Shown here piece by piece: positions 1 through 6,268 of a stretch of DNA of 8,035 bases. Position 1 is the stretch's first letter. The number at the start of each line of letters is the position of its first letter. A program made the translations under genes and the position numbers. The notes under the pieces were generated by a model, which ran no database searches, was not told the origin of the DNA, and saw nothing but the letters and a program-made list of their open reading frames with translations. Origin of the DNA: Burkholderiales bacterium (GTDB lineage Bacteria; Pseudomonadota; Gammaproteobacteria; Burkholderiales; JAEUOS01); NCBI GenBank assembly GCA_947456845.1, contig CANGUJ010000164.1, positions 1 to 8,035 of the forward strand, written 5' to 3'.

Positions 1-537
1 CCATTCGGCCCCAAAGTGATGGTCAACGGCTACGAGATTTGGAAAGCCGACGTCGAAAAGTGCACCAAGTATCGCGTCACCAACATGAAGGGCTCGGCTT
101 GCGGACGCTGCATGAAGATGTGTCCCTGGAATCGCGAGGACACCACCGAGGCCGAAACGTGGATGTGGCGCGCGATCGCCGAGCCGCTCGCCGCGCGCGC
201 CTTGGCCGAGGAAGACGCCACCCAGGGCAAGGGCGAGCGCAACCCTGTCAAGCGCGGGTGGTTTGATCTAGAGGTCGTTGACGGAATCGCCGTCAATCCT
301 TCCGCCGGCGTCAATGAACGCGACCTCGACCTCGGGCGCATGCGGCTTGCGGAGAAACAGAGGCTGGCGATGTTCCCGGTTGATCTGCAACCGCCGGGGG
401 GAACCACGATGGCCCAGACCATTCCCGGTGATCGCGAGGCAGGGTTACGCATGTACGAACAGGCGGAGCGGCCGCAGAGCGCGCGGTCACGCCTTGCAGC
501 AATTCCGATCGTCGCCATCCAGGGAGGAGCACCGTGA
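1..537 (+). CDS. Reductive dehalogenase-like (RdhA) iron-sulfur protein, C-terminal part (5' partial)
   Basis: The frame is open from the left edge, so the start and the cobalamin-binding part lie outside the window; 178 residues are visible. Counted from the first base, Cys21, Cys34, Cys37 and Cys41 form CX12CX2CX3CP, the form of the second [4Fe-4S] motif of RdhA proteins, followed by WN. Downstream, the pattern WFDLEVVDG, then NERDL, AEKQ and LQPPGGTT resembles the C-terminal segment of proteobacterial RdhA homologues. Members of this family use cobalamin and two [4Fe-4S] clusters to remove halide reductively from organohalides. The protein ends about 136 residues after the last cysteine, leaving no room for the fused flavin/[2Fe-2S] reductase domain found in self-sufficient members such as BhbA of Comamonas, so electrons must come from another protein. 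Its stop overlaps the next start (GTGA), indicating co-transcription. The alternative is another double-cluster cobalamin protein related to QueG, which I think less likely because of the C-terminal segment. Confidence 0.75.
   Translation, partial: PFGPKVMVNGYEIWKADVEKCTKYRVTNMKGSACGRCMKMCPWNREDTTEAETWMWRAIAEPLAARALAEEDATQGKGERNPVKRGWFDLEVVDGIAVNPSAGVNERDLDLGRMRLAEKQRLAMFPVDLQPPGGTTMAQTIPGDREAGLRMYEQAERPQSARSRLAAIPIVAIQGGAP
521..528 (+). promoter_or_regulatory. Ribosome binding site deciding the GTG start of the Bug-family gene
   Basis: AGGGAGGA lies 5 bases before GTG 534. This strong Shine-Dalgarno match supports the unusual GTG start and lies inside the end of the upstream RdhA-like gene, consistent with coupled translation. 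Confidence 0.8.
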
Positions 538-1499
538 AGCTGACAATCAAGTGGCTGTGCATCATCGTCTGCGTGGTCTGCGGTACCGCAATGGCGCAGG
601 GCTTTCCGTCCCGCCCAGTCCGCTTGGTTGTGCCCTTTCCGCCGGGAGCCGCCACCGACACGCTCGGTCGCCTGCTGTCGCAGAAGATGCAGGAGTCCTG
701 GGGACAGTCCGTGGTAGTGGACAACAAACCGGGCGCCGGCAGCATCGTTGGCGCGGAGACCGTGGCCAAGGCGCCCGCGGACGGACACACGCTTTTCATG
801 GGCCACATCGGCACACATGGCGCGAACCCCGCCCTCTATGCGAAGCTGCCCTACGATCCCGTCAGGGATTTCGCGCCGATTTCGTTGCTGGTGACCATTC
901 CCAACCTGGTGGCCGTGCATCCCTCGGTACCGGCCAGCACCATTCGCGAACTCATCGATCTCGCCAAGGCCAGACCCGGCGCGCTCAACGTCGGCTCGCC
1001 CGGCATCAGCACCTCTGCCCACCTGATAATCGCATTGTTCCGTTCGATCACCGGCGCGGAGATGACCCATGTACCGTTCAAGGGCACAGCCGCCGCCCTG
1101 CAGGCACTGGGCGCGGGTGAAGTACAGGTGGGATTCGATACGGTGACATCGGTGATGCCGCAGGCGCGTTCAGGACGCGTCAGGGTTCTGGCCATCACAT
1201 CGAAGGAGCGCTCGGCCGCCGCGCCCGACGCGCCACCGCTTGCCGAAGTCGGCGTTCCCGGCTTTGACGTGTCCACCTGGTTCGCGCTGTTTGCCCCGGC
1301 CGGCGCCCCCAGATCCGCCATCGAGAAAATCGGTGGTGAGACGGTTCGCATCCTGCAGAGCCGCGATGTCGCGGAGCGCCTGCAGGGCATGGGCATGACC
1401 ATCATCGCAAGCACACCCGACCAGCTGGCCTCGCACGTGAACGCGGAAATCGCGCGCTGGGGCAAGGTGGTGCGGGAAGCCAACATCAAGGTGGATTAG
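534..1499 (+). CDS. Bug-family (TctC-type) periplasmic solute-binding protein of a tripartite tricarboxylate transporter
   Basis: This is a 321-aa protein, the usual length for the Bug family. Residues 1-21 form a signal peptide: basic K2/K6, hydrophobic residues 8-16, and an AMA cleavage site before Q22, so the mature protein should be periplasmic. The first Bug loop, PFPPGAATDTLGR, is at residues 34-46 and the second conserved stretch, NKPGAGS..GAE..AKAPADGHTL, at 64-87. The lobe motif HVPFKGTAAALQAL at 179-192 and the late VPGFDVSTWFALFAPAG stretch also fit. Bug proteins bind carboxylates and aromatic or other small organic acids and may pass them to TctA/TctB membrane partners; no such partners are in the window. 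The start is GTG with a strong binding site and a 4-base overlap with the RdhA-like gene. The IYD-like gene follows after 8 bases. Context suggests that the ligand is a halogenated aromatic acid or amino acid; the sequence alone does not identify it. Confidence 0.93.
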   Translation: MKLTIKWLCIIVCVVCGTAMAQGFPSRPVRLVVPFPPGAATDTLGRLLSQKMQESWGQSVVVDNKPGAGSIVGAETVAKAPADGHTLFMGHIGTHGANPALYAKLPYDPVRDFAPISLLVTIPNLVAVHPSVPASTIRELIDLAKARPGALNVGSPGISTSAHLIIALFRSITGAEMTHVPFKGTAAALQALGAGEVQVGFDTVTSVMPQARSGRVRVLAITSKERSAAAPDAPPLAEVGVPGFDVSTWFALFAPAGAPRSAIEKIGGETVRILQSRDVAERLQGMGMTIIASTPDQLASHVNAEIARWGKVVREANIKVD

Positions 1500-1507
1500 G
1501 AACGACG

Positions 1508-2182
1508 ATGAAAACCACGGACGCCCGTTTCATTCCCCTGCCCGGCTACCGCGAATATCCGCCGGCCGAAATGCTGGAACGGGCGCGCGCCTTCAACCTT
1601 GACATCCAGCGTCGCCGAACGGTGCGGGAGTTTTCCGATCGCGCCGTACCGCGGGAGGTTATCGAGCAATGCCTTCTTGCCGCCGGCAGCGCGCCGTCCG
1701 GCGCCGCCCTGCAGCCATGGCAGTTCGTGGTGGTTGGCGATCCCGCAGTGAAATCACGCATCCGCTCCGAGGCTGAAAAGGAGGAACGGGCGTTCTACAA
1801 CGGCCGCGCACCGCAGGAATGGCTGGATGCCCTGGCGCCTCTCGGCACGGACGAGCACAAGCCATTTCTCGAGATCGCACCCTGGCTGATCGTAATCTTC
1901 GAGAAAACCCACTCCGAGCTCGATGACGGCAGGCGGGTGAAAAACTACTACGTCGGGCAGTCCACCGGTATCGCCTGCGGCATGCTCATCGCAGCACTGC
2001 ACGCCACGGGCGTGGCCACACTGACCCATACGCCCAGCCCGATGGGTTTCCTCAACACCATCCTCAGGCGCCCGAAAATCGAGCGCCCGTTCCTGCTCCT
2101 GGTGGCGGGCTACCCCGCACCCGATGCCAGGGTACCGGACATCAAGCGCAAGCCCCTGGACAAGATCGCAACCTTCGTTTGA
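1508..2182 (+). CDS. Iodotyrosine deiodinase (IYD)-like flavoprotein, nitroreductase superfamily
   Basis: The 224-aa protein has the nitroreductase fold signature and matches the IYD branch along its length: YPPAEML near 17-23, the FMN-phosphate region RRTVREFS at 36-43, APSGAALQPW at 62-71, the THTPSP loop at 173-178 and VPDIKRKPLD at 209-218. The three lid residues that in mammalian IYD clamp the amino-acid zwitterion of the substrate and stack on FMN are present with identical spacing: Glu93, Tyr97 and Lys118 (human Glu157, Tyr161, Lys182). Thr175 corresponds to the human Thr239 that hydrogen-bonds flavin N5. IYD uses reduced FMN to remove iodide, bromide or chloride from halotyrosines. 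There is no signal peptide or membrane anchor, so it should be a soluble cytoplasmic dimer. AGGA at 1498-1501 overlaps the upstream stop and sits 6 bases before the ATG. A related flavin reductase with another substrate remains possible. Confidence 0.88.
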   Translation: MKTTDARFIPLPGYREYPPAEMLERARAFNLDIQRRRTVREFSDRAVPREVIEQCLLAAGSAPSGAALQPWQFVVVGDPAVKSRIRSEAEKEERAFYNGRAPQEWLDALAPLGTDEHKPFLEIAPWLIVIFEKTHSELDDGRRVKNYYVGQSTGIACGMLIAALHATGVATLTHTPSPMGFLNTILRRPKIERPFLLLVAGYPAPDARVPDIKRKPLDKIATFV

Positions 2183-2194
2183 AGGCGCGGCTTC
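2172..2194. other. Small alternative hairpins at the convergent gene junction
   Basis: CCTTC (2172-2176) can pair with GAAGG (2181-2185) over a GTTT loop, and GAAG (2181-2184) can instead pair with CTTC (2191-2194). The two share the middle arm. They sit across the two facing stop codons of the IYD-like and FKBP genes, which are only 10 bases apart. There is no T-run, so this is at best a weak termination structure. Confidence 0.25.
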
Positions 2195-2531
2195 ACACCC
2201 CGAGCAATTCCACCTCGAACTGCAGCGTCGCGTTGGGCGGAATCACGCCGCCCGCGCCACGCGCCCCGTAGCCCATTTCGGGCGGAATCGTCAGCACGCG
2301 CTTGCCGCCGATCTTCATGCCGGCGAAACCCTCGTCCCAGCCCCGGATCACATGCCCGGCCCCGAGGGGAAACTCGAAGGGCTGGCCGCGGTCCTTGCTG
2401 GAATCGAACTTCGCGCCGCGCACCCCGTCGTTGAACAGCCAGCCGGTGTAGTGCACCGAAATGTAGGCGCCTGCGACAGCCTCGGCGCCGCTGCCGACGG
2501 TGATGTCTTCGATGATCAGTTGCGAGCTCAT
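2193..2531 (-). CDS. FKBP-type peptidyl-prolyl cis-trans isomerase
   Basis: A single-domain FKBP of 112 residues, about the size of human FKBP12, with no signal peptide and hence cytoplasmic. It catalyses cis-trans isomerisation of Xaa-Pro bonds. Visible motifs are HYTGWL at 27-32, FDSS at 42-45, the core FPLGAGHVIRGWDEG at 54-68, GMKIGGKR at 71-78 and GYG at 87-89 with IPPNATL at 97-103. Pocket residues matching FKBP12 are Tyr28, Phe42, Asp43, Phe54, Val61, Ile62, Trp65, Tyr88 and Phe105; the FKBP12 His87 position is Ala93, which is common in bacterial forms. The frame is open further upstream to 2747, but the family begins at MSSQLII, which has GAGGA 7 bases before it (2539-2543). It lies 61 bases downstream of the MFS gene on the same strand, with a likely promoter of its own, and converges on the IYD-like gene. 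Confidence 0.96.
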   Translation of the reverse strand: MSSQLIIEDITVGSGAEAVAGAYISVHYTGWLFNDGVRGAKFDSSKDRGQPFEFPLGAGHVIRGWDEGFAGMKIGGKRVLTIPPEMGYGARGAGGVIPPNATLQFEVELLGV

Positions 2532-2557
2532 GGGAATGTCCTCGAAAAAATGCGCCC

Positions 2558-2585
2558 AGTATATAGGCTGGCGCCCCCCGCCCAA
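2558..2585 (-). promoter_or_regulatory. Putative sigma-70 promoter for the FKBP gene
   Basis: On the minus strand TTGGGC (2585-2580) is followed after 16 bases by TATACT (2563-2558). Transcription would begin near 2551, giving a leader of about 20 bases that carries the GAGGA binding site. The AT-rich hexamer stands out in a very GC-rich gap. The prediction is by eye from hexamer match and spacing only. Confidence 0.45.
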
Positions 2586-2592
2586 GCGCGCC

Positions 2593-3819
2593 TCAGCCCT
2601 CCGCCTTGGGCATGCGCAGTGCGATCCATGCTGCGAGCGCGTTGAGGACGACGCCGGACACAATCGGGATAGCGTAGCTTTCGGTGCGGTCGTATGCCCA
2701 CCCCGCGAACGTCGGGGCGACCAGGGTCCCGACGCCGGCGGCGACATAGAGCAGCCCGATGATGCCCGAGAGGTTGAGGGCGCCGAAAAAGCCCATCGCC
2801 AACGGCGGCGCCAGCCCGACGTATCCCCCGTAACCGAGTCCGAAAACCGCCGCGAACAGGGCGAGCGACGCGAACGACGCCGGCAGGGCGAGCGCGACCC
2901 ACCACCAAGCGAATGCGAGCCCCATCAGGGCGAACATGGCAGCATAGGAATCGCGCCTGCCGAAGCGGTCGGCCAGTGCCGTCAGGAAGAAACGGCCGCC
3001 AAAACTGCCCAGCCCGATGATGCCCAGCAGCAATGCGCCCGCCTCGGCCGACAGGCCGCGGTCCTGTGCATGCCGCGCCAGATGCACGAACGGCATGAAC
3101 TGGACCAGTCCGGTCACCAGCAGGGTCGAGAAGAACAGCGCGAAAGTTCTCGATCGCACCGCCTCCAGCCAGCCCATGCCGGCCGCGTGCGCGCCGACGG
3201 GGCCGTGCGCCGCGTTGTCGGGGTGCAGACCCAGGCGCTGCGGCGATTTTTCCAGCAACAGGGTGCCGGCTGCGCCGAGCACAAGCGTGCCCGCCGCCAG
3301 GATCTCGAGCGTGCCGCGCCAGCCGAATGCCGCCGTCGCGCGCACCGCCAGCAGCGGCACCACCAGCGTGCCCAGTCCGATCCCGGAAGAAGCGATGCCG
3401 GCGGCCAGCGCCCGGCGCTTGATGAACCAGGGCTGGACTGCCGCGATCGCCGGCACATAAGCGCAACCGACGCCGAAGCCGATGGCCAGCCCGAAGGCGG
3501 CATAGAACTCCATCAGGCTGCCGGCCCGGCTGGCCCAGAACAGCCCGGTGCCGAGACAGGCGATGCCGAATCCGGCCACCCAGCGCACATGGGTGCGATC
3601 GGCCACCACCCCTGCAACCGCGCCAATGCTGAAATACAGAAAGACCGCCAGCGCGAAGGCAAACGAAACATCGGCCCGATTGGCGGAAAACTCGGCCTGC
3701 AGCGCCGGGAAAAACGACGAAAAGGAATAGGTGGCGCCGAAAATGGTGAACAGCAGCACATGCACCGACCAGACCACGATCCAGCCATGGAAGAGTCGGG
3801 CGGACTTGGCGGATTTCAT
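2593..3819 (-). CDS. Major facilitator superfamily (MFS) transporter
   Basis: A 408-aa polytopic inner-membrane protein of normal MFS length. About twelve hydrophobic segments can be traced, six on each side of a hydrophilic central loop around residues 191-222. Motif A appears in both halves: GVVADR at 70-75 after segment 2, and LADRFGRR at 282-289 after segment 8. The start FHGWIVVWSVHVLLFTIFG and the layout resemble the oxalate/formate antiporter and monocarboxylate-type MFS branch, so an organic acid is a reasonable substrate guess, but the sequence does not settle it. The ATG at 3819 was chosen because the family starts there; the frame stays open far upstream (to 5010) only as an antisense shadow of the next gene. 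No good Shine-Dalgarno precedes this ATG. It is divergent from the PcfJ-domain gene across 210 bases and upstream of the FKBP gene. Confidence 0.93.
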   Translation of the reverse strand: MKSAKSARLFHGWIVVWSVHVLLFTIFGATYSFSSFFPALQAEFSANRADVSFAFALAVFLYFSIGAVAGVVADRTHVRWVAGFGIACLGTGLFWASRAGSLMEFYAAFGLAIGFGVGCAYVPAIAAVQPWFIKRRALAAGIASSGIGLGTLVVPLLAVRATAAFGWRGTLEILAAGTLVLGAAGTLLLEKSPQRLGLHPDNAAHGPVGAHAAGMGWLEAVRSRTFALFFSTLLVTGLVQFMPFVHLARHAQDRGLSAEAGALLLGIIGLGSFGGRFFLTALADRFGRRDSYAAMFALMGLAFAWWWVALALPASFASLALFAAVFGLGYGGYVGLAPPLAMGFFGALNLSGIIGLLYVAAGVGTLVAPTFAGWAYDRTESYAIPIVSGVVLNALAAWIALRMPKAEG

Positions 3820-4029
3820 CGTGCAAGGGTCCGGGAGGAAAGCGTCTGCATGAACTCGGAAAGAGAGCGGCTCGCCCGGATGCCCCTTACCACCGGACGG
3901 TCGTTCCGGAGGCCGGGCCGGGGTCGGACCAGTAGGTCGGGCCCATGGGTTGAACTCATGGCGGCGCCGGTGCAGGTTACCGCAGGTTGGCCGGGTTGGC
4001 GCGACGGCGGAATCGGCTAAATTCGGCCC
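3820..4029. other. Divergent intergenic region between the MFS and PcfJ-domain genes
   Basis: This 210-base gap is the only possible promoter region for both divergent genes. It contains the 9-base inverted repeat GGTCGGACC (3922-3930), a second GGTCGG at 3935-3940, and three GGTT units spaced 9-10 bases apart at 3975, 3985 and 3994. No convincing promoter was found for the MFS direction. I see no small gene in it. Confidence 0.6.
3996..4023 (+). promoter_or_regulatory. Putative promoter of the PcfJ-domain gene
   Basis: TTGGCG (3996-4001) and TAAATT (4018-4023) are separated by 16 bases. Transcription would start at about 4030, which is the A of the ATG, implying a leaderless or near-leaderless message; no Shine-Dalgarno is visible before that ATG, which agrees. 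The -10 match is only 4 of 6. Confidence 0.3.
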
Positions 4030-5523
4030 ATGCAAGCCGGTTCGCACACTACTGCCCCGAACAGGACCAGGCGTCCGTCCGCCGCCGCCGGCGAAGCCGT
4101 GCTGCTGGCCCTGGCCGCACCGCGCACCCCCTTTGTCCAGGTGATTCGCCAGGCAGGCCGGGCGACGCAGCTCGAACTGGCCGGAAGGCTGCGCGTGACG
4201 CGCGCTCCCGCCGGGCAACTCGTCATCAGCGCCCGCGATGCAAGCGGACGCTGGAGGCGTTCCACCCGCCTGGAAGACACTGCGCTGCTGCGGCCCGCGC
4301 AACTCGCAAGCCAGGCGATCGTGCAGGCAGCGCAAACGACGCTGGCGCAAGGCGCGACCGCCGGCGGGCTTACCGCGGCCGACCGGGGTTATGCGGAAAA
4401 ACGCATCCGGACCGACCTCTACCCCGAGGCCTGCGGTGAGCGCGCCGCGCGGACCATCCGCGCGGTGATGCTGCGCGACATCGCCGAGCCCCGCCTGCTG
4501 CGCGCCGCCTGCCTGGTGTTCGGTGCCGGCGTTTCGATCCGCGACTACAACAACATGGTCCGCGCAGGCGCCCCGGTTCTGATGCGCATCGCCACCGAAC
4601 TGCCCAACCTGGCCCCGGTGTTGGCGGGCCACGTAAGGCGGCTTGCGCGCAGCGCCGAACCGGCGGCCTCGCTCGGACTCATGGGGCAGGCGCGCGCCGA
4701 GCTGATGTGCGCCGGCGACGCCGGCCGGCTGGCCAGACGCGACTGGAAATGGCTGTCGCATCAATCCAACGGCACGGTGCGCCGACTTCTGGCGCTTGCG
4801 CAAGAAGGTGACACGCCGGGCCAGGCCGGCTGGGCGGTGCGGCTCTTCGCCACCGCACGCATCCGCCGGCCGCCCGCGGTGATGGTGGCCTTGACCGATG
4901 CCGGCGGCACACTCGCGCGCGCCCTCGCCCTGGTGCGCGAGGATGAGGACATGGGCCGCCTCGAGGACCTGGCGAGGCTGCTGCGCCTGGCCATGCTGGA
5001 ATGGCGGCACCGCGCCGCACTGGGACAGTCGCTACGCTTCATGCGCGACGACCTCGCGTACCTGATCGACTGGTGGATCGACCAGGCGCGGCTTGGCGGC
5101 GCGCTGATCCCGCACAACGCGAGTTGGGCGTCCATTGTCCGGCGGCAACAGCGCTGGCATCAGATGATCATATTGAGGAACCCCGAATTCCTGCTGCACT
5201 GGCACAGCGCGGTCCCGGCGCACGAAGCCGCGGGCTATCGGGTGGTTCCGCTGACCGATTCGCTGATGCTGGCCCGCGAAGGCATGGAAATGCGGCATTG
5301 CGTGGCCAGCTATGCGCGCGACTGCGCTGCCGGCCACACGCGCATTTTCGCGTTCGAGTCCGGCGCTTGCGGTGAGCGGGCCACGGTCGAACTGCGCCGC
5401 CGCGCAGCGCGCTGGTATGCAGGCCAGGTCAAGGGCCCGTGCAACGCCGAGGTGTCGCCGGGCATGCGCATGGCCGCGGAGCGCCTCGCCTCGCGCTATG
5501 CCCACGCCGACGGCCGGCGCTGA
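4030..5523 (+). CDS. PcfJ-domain protein of unknown function
   Basis: A 497-aa protein with no signal peptide or membrane segment. Residues 419-442 (MEMRHCVASYARDCAAG then TRIFAF) followed by GERATVELRR at 448-457 and WYAGQVKGPCNAEV at 462-475 match the C-terminal core of the PcfJ family, whose hallmark is the HCV-x-SY motif (here His423-Cys424-Val425 and Ser427-Tyr428). The first 400 residues are mostly alpha-helical in character and Arg/Ala-rich, with a Trp-rich stretch near 348-377 (DWW, ASWAS, RWH) that is typical of long chromosomal homologues. PcfJ was named from the enterococcal conjugative plasmid pCF10, but I know of no established biochemical activity. The ATG at 4030 lacks a Shine-Dalgarno; it is the first start in an otherwise convincing frame. 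The gene stands alone, divergent from the MFS gene and followed by a separately promoted phosphate pair. Confidence 0.85.
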   Translation: MQAGSHTTAPNRTRRPSAAAGEAVLLALAAPRTPFVQVIRQAGRATQLELAGRLRVTRAPAGQLVISARDASGRWRRSTRLEDTALLRPAQLASQAIVQAAQTTLAQGATAGGLTAADRGYAEKRIRTDLYPEACGERAARTIRAVMLRDIAEPRLLRAACLVFGAGVSIRDYNNMVRAGAPVLMRIATELPNLAPVLAGHVRRLARSAEPAASLGLMGQARAELMCAGDAGRLARRDWKWLSHQSNGTVRRLLALAQEGDTPGQAGWAVRLFATARIRRPPAVMVALTDAGGTLARALALVREDEDMGRLEDLARLLRLAMLEWRHRAALGQSLRFMRDDLAYLIDWWIDQARLGGALIPHNASWASIVRRQQRWHQMIILRNPEFLLHWHSAVPAHEAAGYRVVPLTDSLMLAREGMEMRHCVASYARDCAAGHTRIFAFESGACGERATVELRRRAARWYAGQVKGPCNAEVSPGMRMAAERLASRYAHADGRR

Positions 5524-5543
5524 GGCCGCGCGACGGGCATCAT

Positions 5544-5559
5544 CGCCGCCGACGCGGCG
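5544..5559 (+). terminator. Hairpin shortly after the PcfJ-domain gene
   Basis: CGCCGC (5544-5549) and GCGGCG (5554-5559) form a perfect 6-bp stem over a CGAC loop, 20 bases after the stop codon. There is no T-run, so intrinsic termination would be weak. Confidence 0.3.
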
Positions 5560-5590
5560 CAGTTGGCCGAAAGCATCAGGGTCGTGCGGT

Positions 5591-5596
5591 TATAAT
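5591..5596 (+). promoter_or_regulatory. Consensus -10 element for the DUF47-pit pair
   Basis: A perfect TATAAT lies in otherwise very GC-rich sequence, 45 bases before the ATG at 5642, so transcription would start near 5603. No good -35 is present at 16-18 bases (TTGGCC at 5563-5568 is 22 bases away). No Pho-box-like CTGTCAT repeat is visible, so there is no sign of PhoB control. Confidence 0.55.
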
Positions 5597-5641
5597 CCGG
5601 CCGCTCCCGGCGGGGCGCTCGTCCATCCTGCGAAAGACCCC

Positions 5642-6268
5642 ATGTTCGGCCGTTTCATGCCCAAGGAAGGGCGGTTCTTCGAGTTCTTCAACGAACACGC
5701 CCTCGCGATCGTCGATGGCGCGCGCGAACTGGCGTCGCTGATGTCGCATTTCGATGACCTGCAGCGGCGCGCCTATTCGATCGAATCCATCGAAAAGCGT
5801 GCCGACAAGATCACCCACGCCACGGTGGACCTGCTGCACAAGACATTCATCACCCCGCTCGACCGCGACGCGATCCATCAACTGATCACGACCATGGACG
5901 ACATCCTCGACCTGATCGAGGATGTGGCCCATTCGATCTTCCTGTACGACATCAAGCGCGTGACACCGGAGGCGCAGAAACTGGCCGAAATCTGCGTCGC
6001 CTGCAGCGAGAAGGTGCAGGCTGCGGTGCGCCTATTGCCGTCGATGGAGAACGCCTCCGAAATCCTCGCCGTCTGCGAGGAAATCGATCGTCTCGAATCC
6101 GAGGCCGACCATGTCATGCGCGCGGCCATGGCCAAGCTGTTCCGCGAGGAGCCGGACGTGCGCCAGGTCATCAAGCTCAAGGAAATCTACGAACTGCTCG
6201 AATCGGTCACCGACAAATGCGAAGACGTGGCCAACATCATCGAAGGCATCATCGTCGAGAATGCCTGA
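5642..6268 (+). CDS. DUF47 / PhoU-like regulator of the Pit phosphate transporter
   Basis: A 208-aa, acidic, all-helical cytoplasmic protein of the DUF47 (PhoU-related, TIGR00153) family, with typical length and the family start FMPKEGRFFEFFNEHA at residues 5-20. The family carries PhoU-like acidic helices that can bind metals; here candidates include EDVAHSIFLYD at 93-103, EEIDRLESEAD at 146-156 and EDVANIIEG at 194-202. DUF47 genes are regularly found just upstream of pit genes and are thought to modulate the permease, and this pairing is seen here. The frame is open back to 5312, but that stretch overlaps the PcfJ-domain gene; the ATG at 5642 fits the family start and follows the TATAAT element. 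The binding site is poor (GAAAGA about 5 bases upstream). The pit gene follows after 68 bases on the same strand. Confidence 0.94.
   Translation: MFGRFMPKEGRFFEFFNEHALAIVDGARELASLMSHFDDLQRRAYSIESIEKRADKITHATVDLLHKTFITPLDRDAIHQLITTMDDILDLIEDVAHSIFLYDIKRVTPEAQKLAEICVACSEKVQAAVRLLPSMENASEILAVCEEIDRLESEADHVMRAAMAKLFREEPDVRQVIKLKEIYELLESVTDKCEDVANIIEGIIVENA

Noticed and set aside
30..1070. Long minus-strand open frame (346 codons) opposite the RdhA-like and Bug genes
   Set aside because: The translation has no recognisable family and is rich in Arg, Gly and His as expected for an antisense frame in GC-rich DNA; both plus-strand genes have clear motifs.
2532..2747. Upstream extension of the FKBP frame
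   Set aside because: It would overlap the end of the MFS gene and adds non-family sequence; MSSQLII has a binding site in front and matches single-domain FKBPs.
2500..4020. 506-codon plus-strand open frame opposite the MFS gene
   Set aside because: It is low in hydrophobic residues and rich in Gln, Arg, Glu and Gly, the antisense image of a membrane protein; the minus-strand MFS protein is convincing.
3820..5010. N-terminal extension of the MFS frame by almost 400 codons
   Set aside because: It runs antisense through the PcfJ-domain gene and has no domain; the MFS family start is at the ATG at 3819.
5312..5641. Upstream extension of the DUF47 frame
   Set aside because: It overlaps the PcfJ core in another frame and precedes the TATAAT element; the family N terminus is at 5642.
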